Of a DNA stretch of 64,000 bases, positions 1-12,700 are shown one piece after another. A model generated the notes under the pieces. That model was not told where the DNA came from. It was given only the letters and a program-made list of their open reading frames with translations, and made no database searches. How positions within the stretch are numbered: the stretch's first letter is position 1; every line of letters begins with the position of its first letter. A program made the translations under genes and the position numbers. Source of the DNA: Formicarius rufipectus (lineage: Eukaryota > Chordata > Aves > Passeriformes > Formicariidae); assembly GCA_013399695.1 (NCBI GenBank), contig VXAU01001771.1, forward strand, positions 1 through 64,000. The letters are read 5' to 3'.

Positions 1-3000
1 GTTCGCGAAGTCTAGCCATGAAGGAGTTGTTGTTATTTCAGTGACCACTTTTTAAAACAACTGAAGACCAGTTTTTAATTTGCTGTGGAAACTAAAACAA
101 AGTAGAATGCCTTCAACATATTTCTGCAGCTTCAAGTGTGGTTTGTCTGTAAAGGTCTTCTCATTGTTCTGATGGTTTATTGGGACATGCCTGACCTTTT
201 CAAGGTCTTGTAGAGATAGACTTGTTAGTTGGGGCTTCAAGTACAATTAGAAACATGCAAAGACATCCTAAGTGTATGAATTATCTGCTAATAGGACTCA
301 TCTGAAGTCCTAGACCACAGAAATGTAAACTCAAACTTTTTACATGGGTCACCATAACCTCGCTGGAGGCATCTCAGATACCATTAGCATCTAGGTTAAG
401 AATTCCTTTGATATCTGGCAATAATGACAAATAAAACTTTCAAAATACTGACATCTGATATTCTCAACAGCTGTATCAATTGGTATGGTAGGGCTGGAAT
501 CTCTCTCCTGATGAGTGCCATGACTGCTGGCTCCCCTGGACACTGATGAGTCTCTTGAGGTGCTGGCTTAGGAGACACCTTTTTCTGCACCACAAAGAGC
601 TTTGCTGGCTCTTGTGTGGGCACAGACTGGGCTGCATCATAGCAGCATGGGCTGCCAGAAGACATACTGCAGTTACACTGGCACTGTTCCCTTAAGTGGC
701 ATGTAAAACAGAGAAGAACTAATGAGATCTGCATCTAAGCAGAAAACAAGAAGTGGTGTAGCTTGGCTGCAATTGTTTTACTGGAGCCATTATTTACATG
801 AGTCCTTACAGCAAAGGACCCTTCTGTGTGGATCTATTCTTCTTGTGTGTGTTGATAATTCAGGGTTTTTTTAGGATACTCAGCAGAAGGAGCTCTTCTT
901 TCTGGTGGGCAATGGTCCCACAGTGCATCCCCTCCAGGTGATGCTGGAGCACTGTCAGCTCCACTGTCCCAGCACTTTATGGTCACATAGAGCTGTTTTG
1001 TGTGACTCCAGTAAAATGGTGATTGATGAAGCTGTGTGTTCCGTTATGGGCGGTAGAAGCCTGCATCTCACTTTGCTGCAGAGACAAATCTTCAAGTGTG
1101 AAAAAGCTAGGGTTTGCTCCCGCTTCCTTCTTTGATTCATCTATGTTCTTTTGTCTAATGTTCGCTGTTACCTTCCAATGTTTCATAAGATATTTACAGA
1201 AATTGGCCTAGTATTTTCAGAGGGTTTCTCATGACCTAGTAGTAACTTTCTAGTGACATAATTCATCCAAGTTGTGACCTACTATATGCAGAGAGAGTTA
1301 TTTCCAATAAATCCTGTCTGCTAAACCTTCTATTTATTAAGAGAATTTATCTTCTGTTTGGAGTACAGGTATCTAAATTGTCTTAATCACTGTCTGAAGA
1401 TGCAGAGTACAGTGATGAGAAAAGTAAAGCCATGAGAAGTGGTTATTCTTTTCAGGAAATAAATCCATAACTGATCCTTATTATAGCATCCAACCATAGA
1501 AGCCACCCAAGAAGAAAGACGCATGGCTCCCAGATTTTGAGATAACAGCCTAGTGGCCACAAATTCTAGGTTTTGAGTGGAAACTTGAGCATCAAGAAGA
1601 AAAAAGCCACTTGGAGACCTAGTTGCAGAGTGGAGTAGTATGGAAGAAATAAAAGCACTTCTTGAAAGCAGTTTCTTTTACTATTGGAAAGTACATGGGA
1701 ATAAGTCAATGGTTTATTGTACTGCCTGCTTTGCTGAAGGACCGTTTCCTATGGTTTATCACTCAGGATGCACATGTGCTCTGTACATGTTGTGCTCTGA
1801 AAAGTGGTAAGGGAAACTTGGTCACATCTGGCTGGATGTTTCAATACATGGATGTTTACAAACAGGCAGCACAAACACATTGCACAGGGTGTGGTTTCTC
1901 TCACCACACACCCAGGAGGTCAGTGAATGCCCTCATGCTCTGTGCTAGGACAGGCAAAATGTATCAGTAGCATGACGTTTCAGTAATACTGCATGAAAGG
2001 GTGTACACTATGCCTTTGGGGTTTATGCACAATTTTCCACTAAAAACTTTCTGGAACCAGGTGAGATCTCTGCCTATCCCCATGTGCCCTGTCTATATGG
2101 GAGTCAAACCTGATGGTGCTGACAGATCACCTAAAGAATACAAAGAAGCTTAGTGTTTGAACACTTAATTGAAGAAATATTATGAGATTTCTAATTTGTT
2201 TGTTGATACTGCTGTTAAGGAAAAAGAAAATCACAAATCTGGATGTGCTTTCAGTTAATATTATCCATCTGTCTGGTTTGGTCTACTTTTCTGGCAGAAC
2301 TTTTACTTTCATGGTTCTTTTCTTCTTGATTATGAAGCAATCCCCAGTGGCATGTCAGAAATCACCATTATAAATGCTGATAATTGTTCTGGGGTTAGCT
2401 TCAAGGGATTTTAAAACCCACAAAATTAAATCTATGTCTGAAGCTGTGTAGTCATTGGTTCCAAATGCAAGTTGCCCTCAGCCGTGAACACCTTGCAAAT
2501 TCTTTTGAAACAGGAATGCTTGTCAAATGCAAATCAGAACTTAGCCTTTGGGACACCACTCCTAAGGGGATGGGAGCTTGCAAAGGAACCAGCTGAATAC
2601 AGTGGAGTGGCTGGAGGTCCTCAGTTGCAAATGGTGAAGGTGGAGGAGGGCAGAGGTTGTTTGTTCCCACAAAACTTCACCCTGAAGATAAGGAGTGGCA
2701 GAAATGGTAAATAGATGTCACAGCTGTATACAAGTTGGTTGAGAGGCAAAGGAAAAAGCGTACAAGGTTGTTTTGCAGATTAGTGCTCCTGCCTAGAAGA
2801 CCTGGTTTCTTTTGCGTGTTATTCTGCCTGCCTTGATTTCATGGGAGTTTGCTGAGTTTTGTACCTGATTGGATAAGACTAGGATTTGACCCATTGCATA
2901 TTATGTGTACCTTTCAGTCATAGGGAAAGTTTAGATGGTGTGTATAGGAACAAGAAGTGGGTTTAAGTTTGCATCCCAGTGAACTGGCAACTGTCTATTG

Positions 3001-3386
3001 TGGTATTCTGAACAAGAATCTATATACTGCTGCAAGAGAAAGGAGAAGAATTTTTAATCTAATGTTGGGTGGTGGTAATGGTGGTGAAGTATATTAGAAA
3101 ATTGGAATCTCATATTTGGATTTAAGAAAGCACACTAAGGCGTAGAAAATATCCTATTCACTCAGCAAATCATTTTAAAAAGTGCTAGTCTGTTCTGTTC
3201 TGAATGTAGAGGTCTTGATCCTCTGTTGTGATGTGCCAGATGAGCTGAGGTAAGATGCCTTTCATAACCATTATGGATTTATTCCCTAACTGTCCTTTGG
3301 ATCTTTTTTGATGACAATCCCCAACCATGCTGTCCAAAGGATGCTTAAAGGCACATGTTCCTCTGTTAGAACCTCTGTTGTTTTTT
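1..3386. other. 5' flanking DNA, no gene seen
   Basis: Unique-looking, moderately AT-rich sequence. Open frames are short and match no family I recognise. The longest, on the minus strand at 396-734 (112 codons, cysteine-rich start), has no recognisable domain and no flanking support. I see no RNA gene, CR1 tail or LTR terminus here. Confidence 0.6.
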
Positions 3387-4152
3387 AGAATCATCTGATC
3401 GATCATAAAATCATTTAGGTTGGAAAACTCCTTTTAGGTTGGATCTTAAGGCCAACTGTAAATCTAACACTGCCAACTCCACCACTAAACTGTGTCCCCA
3501 GTCACTGTGCTGATGCATCTTTTAAATACCTTCAAGGATGGTGATTCCACCACTTCTCTGGACACCTTCTTCCAGTGTCTGATGACCCTATTGCTGAAGA
3601 ATTTTTTCCTAATATCCAATCCAAACTTTCCCTGTACAACTTGAGGTCATTTTCTCTCCTTCTATTCCTCTGAGAAGGAACTGACACCCACCTTGCTTCC
3701 ATCACTTTTGAGGTAGTTGTAGAGAGTGATTAGGTTTTCCTGAGCCTCCTTTTCACCAGTATAAACAATCCCAGCTCCCTCAGCCTTTCCTTGCAAGATC
3801 TGTGCTCCAGATCCTTCACCAGCTCCCTTGCCCTTCTCTGGATATACTGCGGTGCCTCAGTGTCTTTCTTGTAAGTGAGGGGCCCAGAACTAGATACATA
3901 CTAGATACTGGTGTGGCCTCACCAGTGCCGAGTACAGCGGGATAGTCACTAGCCTGGTCCTGCTGACCGCACTACTGCTGGTGCAAGCCAGGATGCCTTT
4001 GGTCCTCTTCAACACTTTGGCTTATACACTGATGGCTTATACCCATCTGGGTCTCAACTAGCACACCCAGCTCCTTTCCTGCCAGGCAGCTTTCCAGCCA
4101 CTCCTTCCCCACCCTGTACCACCACTTGGGGTTGTGACCCAAGTTCTTAGCA
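3387..4152 (-). mobile_element. CR1 LINE 3' fragment, old
   Basis: The plus strand begins with a decayed form of the inverted CR1 tail (ATCATAAAATCATTTAGGTTGG) and continues through recognisable CR1 3'-end text: CTTCAAGGATGGTGATTCCACC, CCCAGCTCCCTCAGCC, GCCCTTCTCTGGA and CAGCTCCTTTCCTGCCAGGC. The element is therefore inserted in minus orientation and truncated at its 5' end. It retains part of the C-terminal reverse-transcriptase region plus the 3' UTR, with many substitutions and no intact frame. Confidence 0.9.
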
Positions 4153-6337
4153 TCACCTCCTCAGGATGACAGAGAAAAAACTTAATAAGTATCTTTATTA
4201 CCATGTTTGGGTGTTCAGTGGCTGACTGAAGCTTTTTGCTACTATTGAAACTACCTTTCTATTTCTAGTGCTAAATAATGGTGAAAAATGTAATGTTCTC
4301 TTTGTCTCCAAGGTAGTCTTCAAGGTTACACATCTTTTCAGCTTGCAACGTTTCTAGGTGATTGAAGACCTTTGCATATTTGCATTAATATAAAGTATTT
4401 TTCTTCCTTCAATGAGAGTACAGCTGTGTCAGTACATGCAGTTTCTTGAAAGCAATGTCTGATCCTTTTTTAATCTTTCTATTATTTCCTCATTATGTCT
4501 GTTATAGAAATTAATTCAATATTAGTATTATATTGTTCTCTAGCCTTTTCACTGCACTCCTCTTCTGTTTTCAAAATTCAGTGTGTTAATTTGGCACACA
4601 GGAACCATCAGTTGAAAGCGTTAATAATATTTAGAGAATATTGCAAACAAAACCAGGGAAATACATCATTATGAGGCAAGCTGAAGTAAGATGAATATTT
4701 AATTTTGCTTTTGTCAACATTTCCAGAAGTATATTTTTTCAACACTGATGTTTTTCTCTTCTATTTTCATCAAGGCATTTTGAATCTTTGTTGAACTCTA
4801 CATAGAGAAACATGGATGGTTAATTCTATTTTTAAAAGCAGGAGATTGTGTAAAATGTTAGTATTGAACAGAGTGTGTGACCATAACAAAGTCAAATGTC
4901 ATTTGACTTTCTAGTGCTTGACATGGTTTAATAGAGTTTCTGTTATTTATGCATGTAAAAATTTAGCTTCCAACCCTAACAAACTGATGTAGTTCTAGTT
5001 CTGCTTTGAATTAACAAAAGCCACAGTTTTCATTTCTATTCCTATTTTGTAATAGCACTTACAATTAAGAAATAAGACACCAGCCACAAACAAAGAAACT
5101 CTTCCTGCTTTAATGAGTTTGTGGTCTGATTTCAACAGGCCTGATGGTCACCAGCTGTTTAACAACATCAAATTTGTATTTTCATCTTAAATTGGACCTC
5201 TTCATGAAATGTAGCTCCATTGGCTTGGGGAGGCTTTCTCCTGGCTTTCATGAATATACCAGGGATCAGAATCAGGATCTATACATGTCTTATATTTATA
5301 CAATTACTTGAAAACTCTTTAACTATATTGCTGTGTTTAGAACTACATGCTTTCAGTTCTTCTGCTCTCAGAAATCTCTGCTTCAGGTGGTGTTTGGAAA
5401 TTTCTCTATTTGAAGAAAACTTGCACAGGTAGTTCTTAAGCACAAATTATTCAATGAAGAATTTTGTAATGTTTTCTGAATAATGTCTTTAATACAAAAA
5501 TGTTATTATTTTCTGATGGGTACCATGTTTCCTTGCATGTCTTCAGAAGGCAGTAGCTGCTACTTTCACACTCATGTTTTGTGTGAAGCTGTCTGCGGCA
5601 ATTATGAAAAGCTCCTGGCAGACTGAGTCAGGGGATTCCAGTAGGAAGATTTTGTTTATCATGGCCTACCTTTTTTTGGCATAGATTTTCACATGTCTTT
5701 TCCATCAAATTTCTGGCTTCTTCAAAATGAGCCAGATGATCTCAGTGGAAATACACTGATTTTGCATATACACTGTAGTTTTTAATAACCATTTCACTTT
5801 ATTGCTACCACATCCATGCCAAGTATTAAATTGGCCATGATCTCTTCAGCTGAGTTCAGACTTGTCAGTATCTTTGCATGGCATTACACCTTTAAACATG
5901 CTTCCTTTTTATTTTAACTCACTCCTTACTTTGGGACACTGAGATTTTATCTTTATTTCTACAGATTCTGCACATATTATGACCAAAATATTCAAGTGTT
6001 TACAGTGTCTACTGCTATGGTGAATAATTGCCACTGTGTCTCCTTTAGTAGACTTACTTTTAATAGCATTATAGGAAATCACAATGCATGGACAGCCCAT
6101 GAATAGAACATACCTCATTATAGGGAAGGAAAACTCAGTGTCTTCAGAACTTGGTACAAAAACAGGCCATGTGTCACTTTCTATCCCTGCATTCACAGAA
6201 GGAATGTGGTATATGATTCCTGTCGTGTTGAACAGGTAACCTTCAGCAGGGAGGTAATGGTATATGAAAGTACTCCCACTGCCTTGGAAGCTCTACTGAA
6301 CAGCAATTAACATAACGTATTTTGTTTCATGGTGTAT
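4153..6337. other. Intergenic, AT-rich, nothing assigned
   Basis: No repeat family or gene recognised. It contains one notable short palindrome (4888-4910, listed separately). Open frames are short and unrelated to known proteins. Confidence 0.6.
4888..4910. repeat. Perfect 11-bp inverted repeat with 1-base centre
   Basis: The arms AAAGTCAAATG and CATTTGACTTT are exact reverse complements around a single T, giving a 23-bp near-perfect palindrome in AT-rich DNA. No transposon is recognised around it. It contains TTGACTTT and AAAGTCAA words that resemble nuclear-receptor half-sites or a W-box-like core only by chance-level similarity. Confidence 0.85.
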
Positions 6338-7060
6338 TTTGTGGTGTTTAACCTCATGAAGTTCAACAAGGAGAAGAAAAACATCTTGCATCAGGGGAGG
6401 AACAGCCCCATGCAACACCTGTACATACTGGAGGCTGCACAGCTGGAAAGCAGTTTCACAGAAAGGGCTTGGGGGTTCTAGTAGACACCAAGTTCACCAT
6501 GAGCCAGCAGTGTGCCCTCATGGAAAAAAAAGAAAAAAAGCACCAATATCATCCTGGGCTGCACTAGAAGTGTTGCCAGCAGGAGTAGGGATGTGATCCT
6601 GCTCCTCTCCTCTGCCCTGGTGAGACCACACCTGAAGTGCTAGGTCCAGTTCTGTGCTCCCCAGTACATAAGAGACATGGACGTGGAGAGAGTCTAGGAA
6701 GGGGCTGCAGTGATGATGAAGGGACCAGAGCATCCGTCCTCTGAGTAGAGTCTGAGAGAGCTGGGACTGTTCACCCTGGAGAGGAGAAGGCTCAGGGTGT
6801 ATCTTATTAATGTGTGCAAATATCTGAAGGGAGGGTACACAGAGGATGGAGCCAGATTCCTACCAGAGGTGCCCAGTGGCAGGACCAAAGAATTCAACAG
6901 AAATATCAGGAGGCACTTTTTGACTGTGAGGGTGAACAGGCATTCACACAGGTGGCTCAGAGATGGTGCAATCTCCATCCCTGAACATATTAAAAAGTCG
7001 TCTGGAGATGGTCCTGGGCAACTGGCTCTGGATGGCCTTGACTGAGCAGATGATTGGACA
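6338..7060 (+). mobile_element. CR1 LINE fragment, RT C-terminus and 3' region
   Basis: Sense-strand CR1 text is clear: CTCATGAAGTTCAACAAGG, GGTGAGACCACACCTG, GTCCAGTTCTGTGCTCCCCAG, CTGGGACTGTTCACCCTGGAG, AATATCTGAAGGGAGGGT and GTGCCCAGTGGCAGGACC. It contains frame breaks and an A-rich interruption at about 6521-6538. The 196-codon minus-strand frame across it is an antisense artefact. The typical terminal octamers are missing, so the 3' tip is decayed. Confidence 0.92.
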
Positions 7061-9313
7061 TGAGTTTTGGAGCCAGCGCCTCTCCCTGGTCCCTGTCTCT
7101 GCCTCATGGGAGCCCTGAGACATCGCATCACCTCCTGTTGTCTGTGAATAGAAGTGGACCAAAGGGGCACATAGGACTTAATTTGTTTGAAAGTTTTGGT
7201 TATGGTGTTGCTGTTTGTTCTCCTCTGGTTTTTTGTGGTTTGTTTGTTTGTTTGTTGTTGTTGTGGTTTTTTTTTGTTAAACATACATATATATTTGTAG
7301 TAAAGAACTCTTATCCTTCTTCTCTACATTTTCTCATCAAAGTCTCTTAATTTCAAGCTTGTGATGGTTTTTGGGGAGAGGCCCCCTTCCTAGTCCATAA
7401 GGGTTCCTCACTTTCCTTGACAGACATCTTGGTTTTCTTTTAAACTGAGACACTATTTAAACAGCTCTAATCACTCACATTTTGTTTTAGACTGAATTTT
7501 ACATTATATAGGCATCTGTAATTGCCATTAAAAAATTTGATGTGATATTATGAAATATATAAGGCATTTTTTCAAGTGAAAGGCAAAGTGATACATTAAA
7601 ATTAACAGAGTAGCATAAAAGGGAACAATGCAGCACAATAGCAAAGAAACAAAATTGTCAGCTGAGTTGATTGCAAATCTTGAATGGATTAAGCAGCTGT
7701 AAACATTAAGTTATTGAATTAAAAAAATAAGCAGCGTCTGTTGATTTTATAAGCTTGGTATTGTTAAGTAGCCTCTGTAATCATTTAAGAAAGTTAAACT
7801 ACTGTTATTTGTATGAAAGAAAAATGCTGTTCAGGATTATTCTCCATCTGCTTTTGTTCACAGTTGCTACTGTTGTGGCACATCACAACAAAAATATCTT
7901 AATTTTCATATTTGTCTCTTCTTGCAAAAATCACAATGAGCCTATTGATATAACAAGGGAAAATGAGGCTGCTACCTGTGATTCTATTTCATGAAAAAGA
8001 GCTGCAGTGCAAACTTGGATATCTTTGTCATTCTCACCTTCTTCTTCTGGCTCTGCTGTTGTCCTGTGCAGGTTAGACCTCCCTGCCTATCCTCCTACTT
8101 TATATTCCTCCCTTTTTCTAACAGCTTTCCTTCACTCTGCCTGCTCCTTGGAATCTTACTACATCCTTGACCAATATATGGTTAAACCAAACAGGTATTC
8201 AAAATGCTTCATAAATATGCGTGATGAACACAAATGTTTGCTGTTTGGTCCACTCCCCCAAAAGCAACCCACCAAATCCCTTTACCCTAAGTGACTAACT
8301 ACTCCACATGGGAAAGCGTCTGTGACACAATCTAATGCCAGTGTCTTTATCCCATGATCCCTTTGGCGCACCTCAGCTTGCAGTCTGGGAGTAAGTTCTC
8401 AAGGTTTTGCAGTGTTTTCCAGTGTTACAGCTGTCTTACAGACAAGCACGGGGTTTCCTTTCTCCCTGCATTTTTCTGACTGGCATCAAAATGGAAGTCA
8501 GAAATAATGACTTCTTTTAAGGTAACTTAAAACTGAAATGATTTCCACCAAAACAGTTATTAGGCAAAACTAAGGAAATAATTTGCTATAGTGCTGAATA
8601 ATTCCCTTGTGTTCTTTACTGTTTCCATCTAATGCCAAGAGCTTCCATGGTCTTTGGAATAAGCTGGAGGAAAGATCACAACTGTTTGTTTCTTGGTTAT
8701 GGTATTTTTATTCCTAAAGAACTATAAACAAGAGGATGAAACAGAGGTTCAAATGAGATTATTTTTTTCACCCTCTCTCTTGGAATTCATAATTTAAGTT
8801 GCAAGCACCAATTACTGTTCTATTATCTATTGTAGCATGGGGAGCAAACAGGAGGAATTAGATTGCTGTGTGCATTTGAAATGTTACAGTCTTAGTGCAG
8901 TCACAGTGTTGTACTGGGATAGCTCACATGGCTGGAGCGCTGTGCTGGAGGGAAACAGGTTCATTAGGAAGGAAAGACTGGAAAAGTGAGGAGTTGGAAC
9001 TACCCTTTGTAAAAGGGAGCAGCATGAGTGCATGGAGCACTACCTTGGGATGGCAGACGCACATGAGTTGTGTTGAGAAAGGTATCTTATAAAGAACACA
9101 TGCTCAGGAAAAAGAAGCAGATAAGGTCACCTTTAGACAGCTGGAACAAATTTCACTTTCACATGCCCTGCCATCATGGGGGTCTTTAGCCTCACTGGTA
9201 TTCACTGCAGAGCTAAAGCAGTAGAGCACACATAATTCAGGAATTTTCTGAACTTCACTGAAGAGGATTTCCTGACATAGGAGACTGAGGAGCCTGTTGT
9301 TCCTGATGCTTCC
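7061..9313. other. Intergenic, simple T/G-rich tract then unique DNA
   Basis: A T/G simple tract, built from TTTG units and a T run, occupies about 7229-7278 directly after the CR1 piece. The rest is AT-rich sequence without recognisable genes. Frames such as 8007-8294 (plus strand) are pyrimidine-rich chance frames. Confidence 0.6.
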
Positions 9314-9420
9314 ACAAAAACAAAACAAAACAAAACAAAACAAAACAAAACAAACAAACAAAAAAACCCAACCAACCAAACAAACAACAACACCAACAAA
9401 AAACCAACCAAACAAAAAAA
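9314..9420. repeat. (AAAAC)n / (AAAC)n simple repeat
   Basis: Seven or more tandem CAAAA units pass into CAAA, CCAA and AAC variants over about 105 bases. This gives two overlapping spurious frames rich in phenylalanine, valine and cysteine on the minus strand. It lies about 100 bases before a CR1 fragment. Confidence 0.97.
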
Positions 9421-9529
9421 CCTCTTTGGAATGTGAATGCTGGGAATAGCTATGGCTACAGTGATCATGAGGCAATGGAGTTCTATATGTACAAACACCT
9501 GGTGGGGTGAATAAAGAAAACAAAGCCAG

Positions 9530-9796
9530 ACTGTGCCCAGTGTCAGGACAGGAGCAAGACAAGACAAGCACACACTGAAACATTGGAAATTCCACTTAAA
9601 CAGAAGAAAAACTTTTTAGTATTTGGACAACGAAACAGTGAAACAAGTTTCTTAGGCAGGGGGTGGAGTTTCATTTCTTAGTGATATTAAAAGCCCAACT
9701 GGATGACTGTACTGGTAAATTTGCTTGAGCGGGAGTTTGGGCTATGTGATTTCCAGTGCTTCCTGCCAACTTCTGTGATTCTGTGATGTGAATCTG
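9530..9796 (+). mobile_element. CR1 LINE 3'-end fragment
   Basis: Contains a decayed version of the CR1 block 'TGGGCACA..CTGAAACA..GGAAATTCCA.TTAAAC' at about 9560-9600. It ends with the 3' tail TTCCTGCCAACTTCTGTGATTCTGTGATG, which contains the CR1 octamer repeat (ATTCTGTG). The middle is diverged. Confidence 0.8.
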
Positions 9797-12700
9797 TGAT
9801 AAAAATACATTCCAAAGTGAATGTCATTGTAAGCTTTAGAAAAGCTTACTGATAAAGAAATTACAGGGAGGAATTCCAGCTGACAAAACAATTTAAAAGG
9901 ATGCTTTATATAACATTACAGCAGCATCAGCTGTAATGCACAGTGCCATAGAAACAGCAGCAGTACATGCTCCTGTTTACTCTTCCATGCACTTCCACAG
10001 CCCCTTCAGCCTACGGCTTCACTACACTGCAGAGGGTGAGCTGAGTGATAAAGATGTCATGTAACTTGGACTCATGGGCACCATCAATTACTATTACTAT
10101 TCATAGCTTGTCAATTGGGTCAATGATTTCCAGACTGTCAGCCAAGCATAAAGGAGATCAACAGAAAGTCAGTTAGGAGATAAATGTTGCAGTGTTGACC
10201 AACCCAGCTCTCCTTTTTCATAACTCTAGGTCTGAACAAAGAACAAAGTGCTTGGGAAAGATACAGCACTGATGAGCAGTAGGTGTCTCATAGGCAGTCT
10301 GAGGAAGCTGATGAAGTTGTTGCTATGTCATTGTGCCAGTTTTAAGATCTATGTGGGAGCCCTACTCTGGAGTTCTGAAGAAGACCAGTTCTTGTTGACC
10401 AACCTGTAACTGAGTACCTCAACACTTATTCAGGCTTGTTCCCTAGCTGGCCACAGAAATTGGCACAACATAACCATAAATCTATCTGTGAGCTTTTGCT
10501 TTGGGTGAAAAACAGAAAGAGGTTGCTAAGGTACTACTGTGACTGCTGACAGAGGCACAAAGAGTAGTGAGACTCACAGCATGTCTCAGAAGAATAAGTA
10601 ACAATCAACATCTACAAAAATTGGTGGTCTGCACCTTCCTATTTATTGAACCCATCTAGTCATGATTCTAGAACTATAAATTGAATACTCCTAAGCAGGT
10701 AAGAGCACAACTCAAAGAGATATACATATACTGTGTAAGTCAGTCATAGGACTCAGTCCATGACAACACGTTGTTGTGGCGACCTTATACCCAGTGACAT
10801 TAATAAGTAGTGATTTCCCCCCTTAGACCTTGCCATATAATGTAATCCTCATTCACTGCTTTTGTCTCTATGTGGTTGCAAGAAAACTACAGGCATGTCA
10901 TTTCTGTTGGCAACCAAAATTTGTTTGTTTATCATAATGTGAAGCTCTTGGTGCAAAGACCACTCCTTGCATATCTGACAGTTTTGGTCTGGTATGAAAT
11001 GCCCAGGGTGCACACACAGAATGTTCACAGACACTGATGAAACCAGCTGACAGAGCAAAACCACAGTCATGAAAAGGCATGTAATTTTGGCTTTTCTTTT
11101 TTTGTCTAAGTGAAAAACTCTAGAAGAAATAGCCTCATCTGATTGCTAGCTTTAAAAACAGGAAGAAGAACCTCTAAAGTTTCTGCACTTACTTTTTCTG
11201 TGGGCTGTCATTTTTTGTTCAGAGAGGATCAGTGTGAGTCAGTTACTCCATCTGCCAAGCATAAGGCATTCATAATATCCATCAGTTGTCCCTAATAATT
11301 CCTAAGGAACAAATATTTTTATCTGTGAAATGTTTTCTATCCTTGGAGATTTTCAAACTGACAAGACTTTTTTGTTAGAAAGCAAATCAGGAATAACACT
11401 GTGATCCTCTCTCTTTCATGCAAATTGGATTCTAAAGAACAGAATATACAGGGATTTTTCTGTACATCTCAGGTTTGAGATCCTTATGTCCATTATTTGG
11501 ATCCTATACTCCCTGACTTGGGCTACACAATGTTTCAATTTGAGAACACTCACTTTTCTCACATGAGCCAGAGGGTAAACCAGGAATAACTGGACTAAAG
11601 TATAAAATTGGGCTCAGAAATGCTAATTGGATGTTAAATGTTTAAATAGCATGGAATATATAAACACCACAGCTTACTAGTGTGCTTTCTTCTTGCTGAA
11701 GAATGAAAAGGATAATTCCAAACAATAAACAACCACCGTGTTAATTTCTCTCCTTTTTTCTCCTGATGATTTCCTTTCCATACCATTGCAGTAAATGCTG
11801 GATTTAAAGATTTTCAACAATTGCTTGAGTGTCACAAAATTCACAGATAAAAACAAATTAGTGTAACATGGAAACCAAAGGCCAGTTTTCCCCATGAAAC
11901 AAGGTGAAAGTCAGGATCAGCTGGCTATGTAGGAGCACCGTGGAGCTACCATTCAAGTTTTTCATCAGGTAAGTAACAAGTTATGACCTGTAATCACTGT
12001 AAGTGATACATTACAGACATCTTTCTTTGCTGCCTGCAATCTGTTGAAATGCTAGCATTTAATGTGAACAGGCTAGGGGGAACCCTGTGGCAAAACCTGC
12101 CTCTACAGCTTTAAATATATATTTATCTCATTACCCATGTATTTATGCTATGTGTCAACTGAAAAGCAAGGAACAGCTGGAGCTGCCTTTTTTGAGAGTT
12201 GTAAAAGTGAAGCTGTTCTTTTTGTGGTACTCAGCAATCTGTAGTGTTGAGTGAGTTTCCTGATTTCATTTGCAGTTGTGGTGTGATAACACTGTTCTGC
12301 ACTTTCTTAAGAATTTGTAAAACTTCAGCCATAGCCCCTTCAGGCAAAAGTGCCGTATCTATGTCAGCTCTCTTGGTTTTGAGGTGGTGGGTTGTTTATT
12401 GTTTGTTTGGTGCTTTTTTTAAAATCTCATACACTTACTATTTGATGTTGCCATTGTATATGCTGATATGAATGTGTCTCTTTTTTATTATAAATAAATT
12501 TATTCTTGCTCTATTCAGCATTTTTCAAAAGAAAAGATGGGTCCAGTACTGACTAAGAGAAAGGTCTGACAAAGGTAGGAGATATCCAGCTAAGAGATGG
12601 ATTACTGTATGACTTCAAGCCACACAGAATCCCAGCCCAGCAGCCAGGGGAGTGCAGCAACGTCCAACTTCCTTCCAAGGATGCAATGATGACATGGTGT

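Noticed and set aside
6694..7284. Minus-strand frame of 196 codons
   Set aside because: It lies antisense over a CR1 fragment and a T/G simple repeat; the glutamine/lysine-rich start is translation of the simple repeat.
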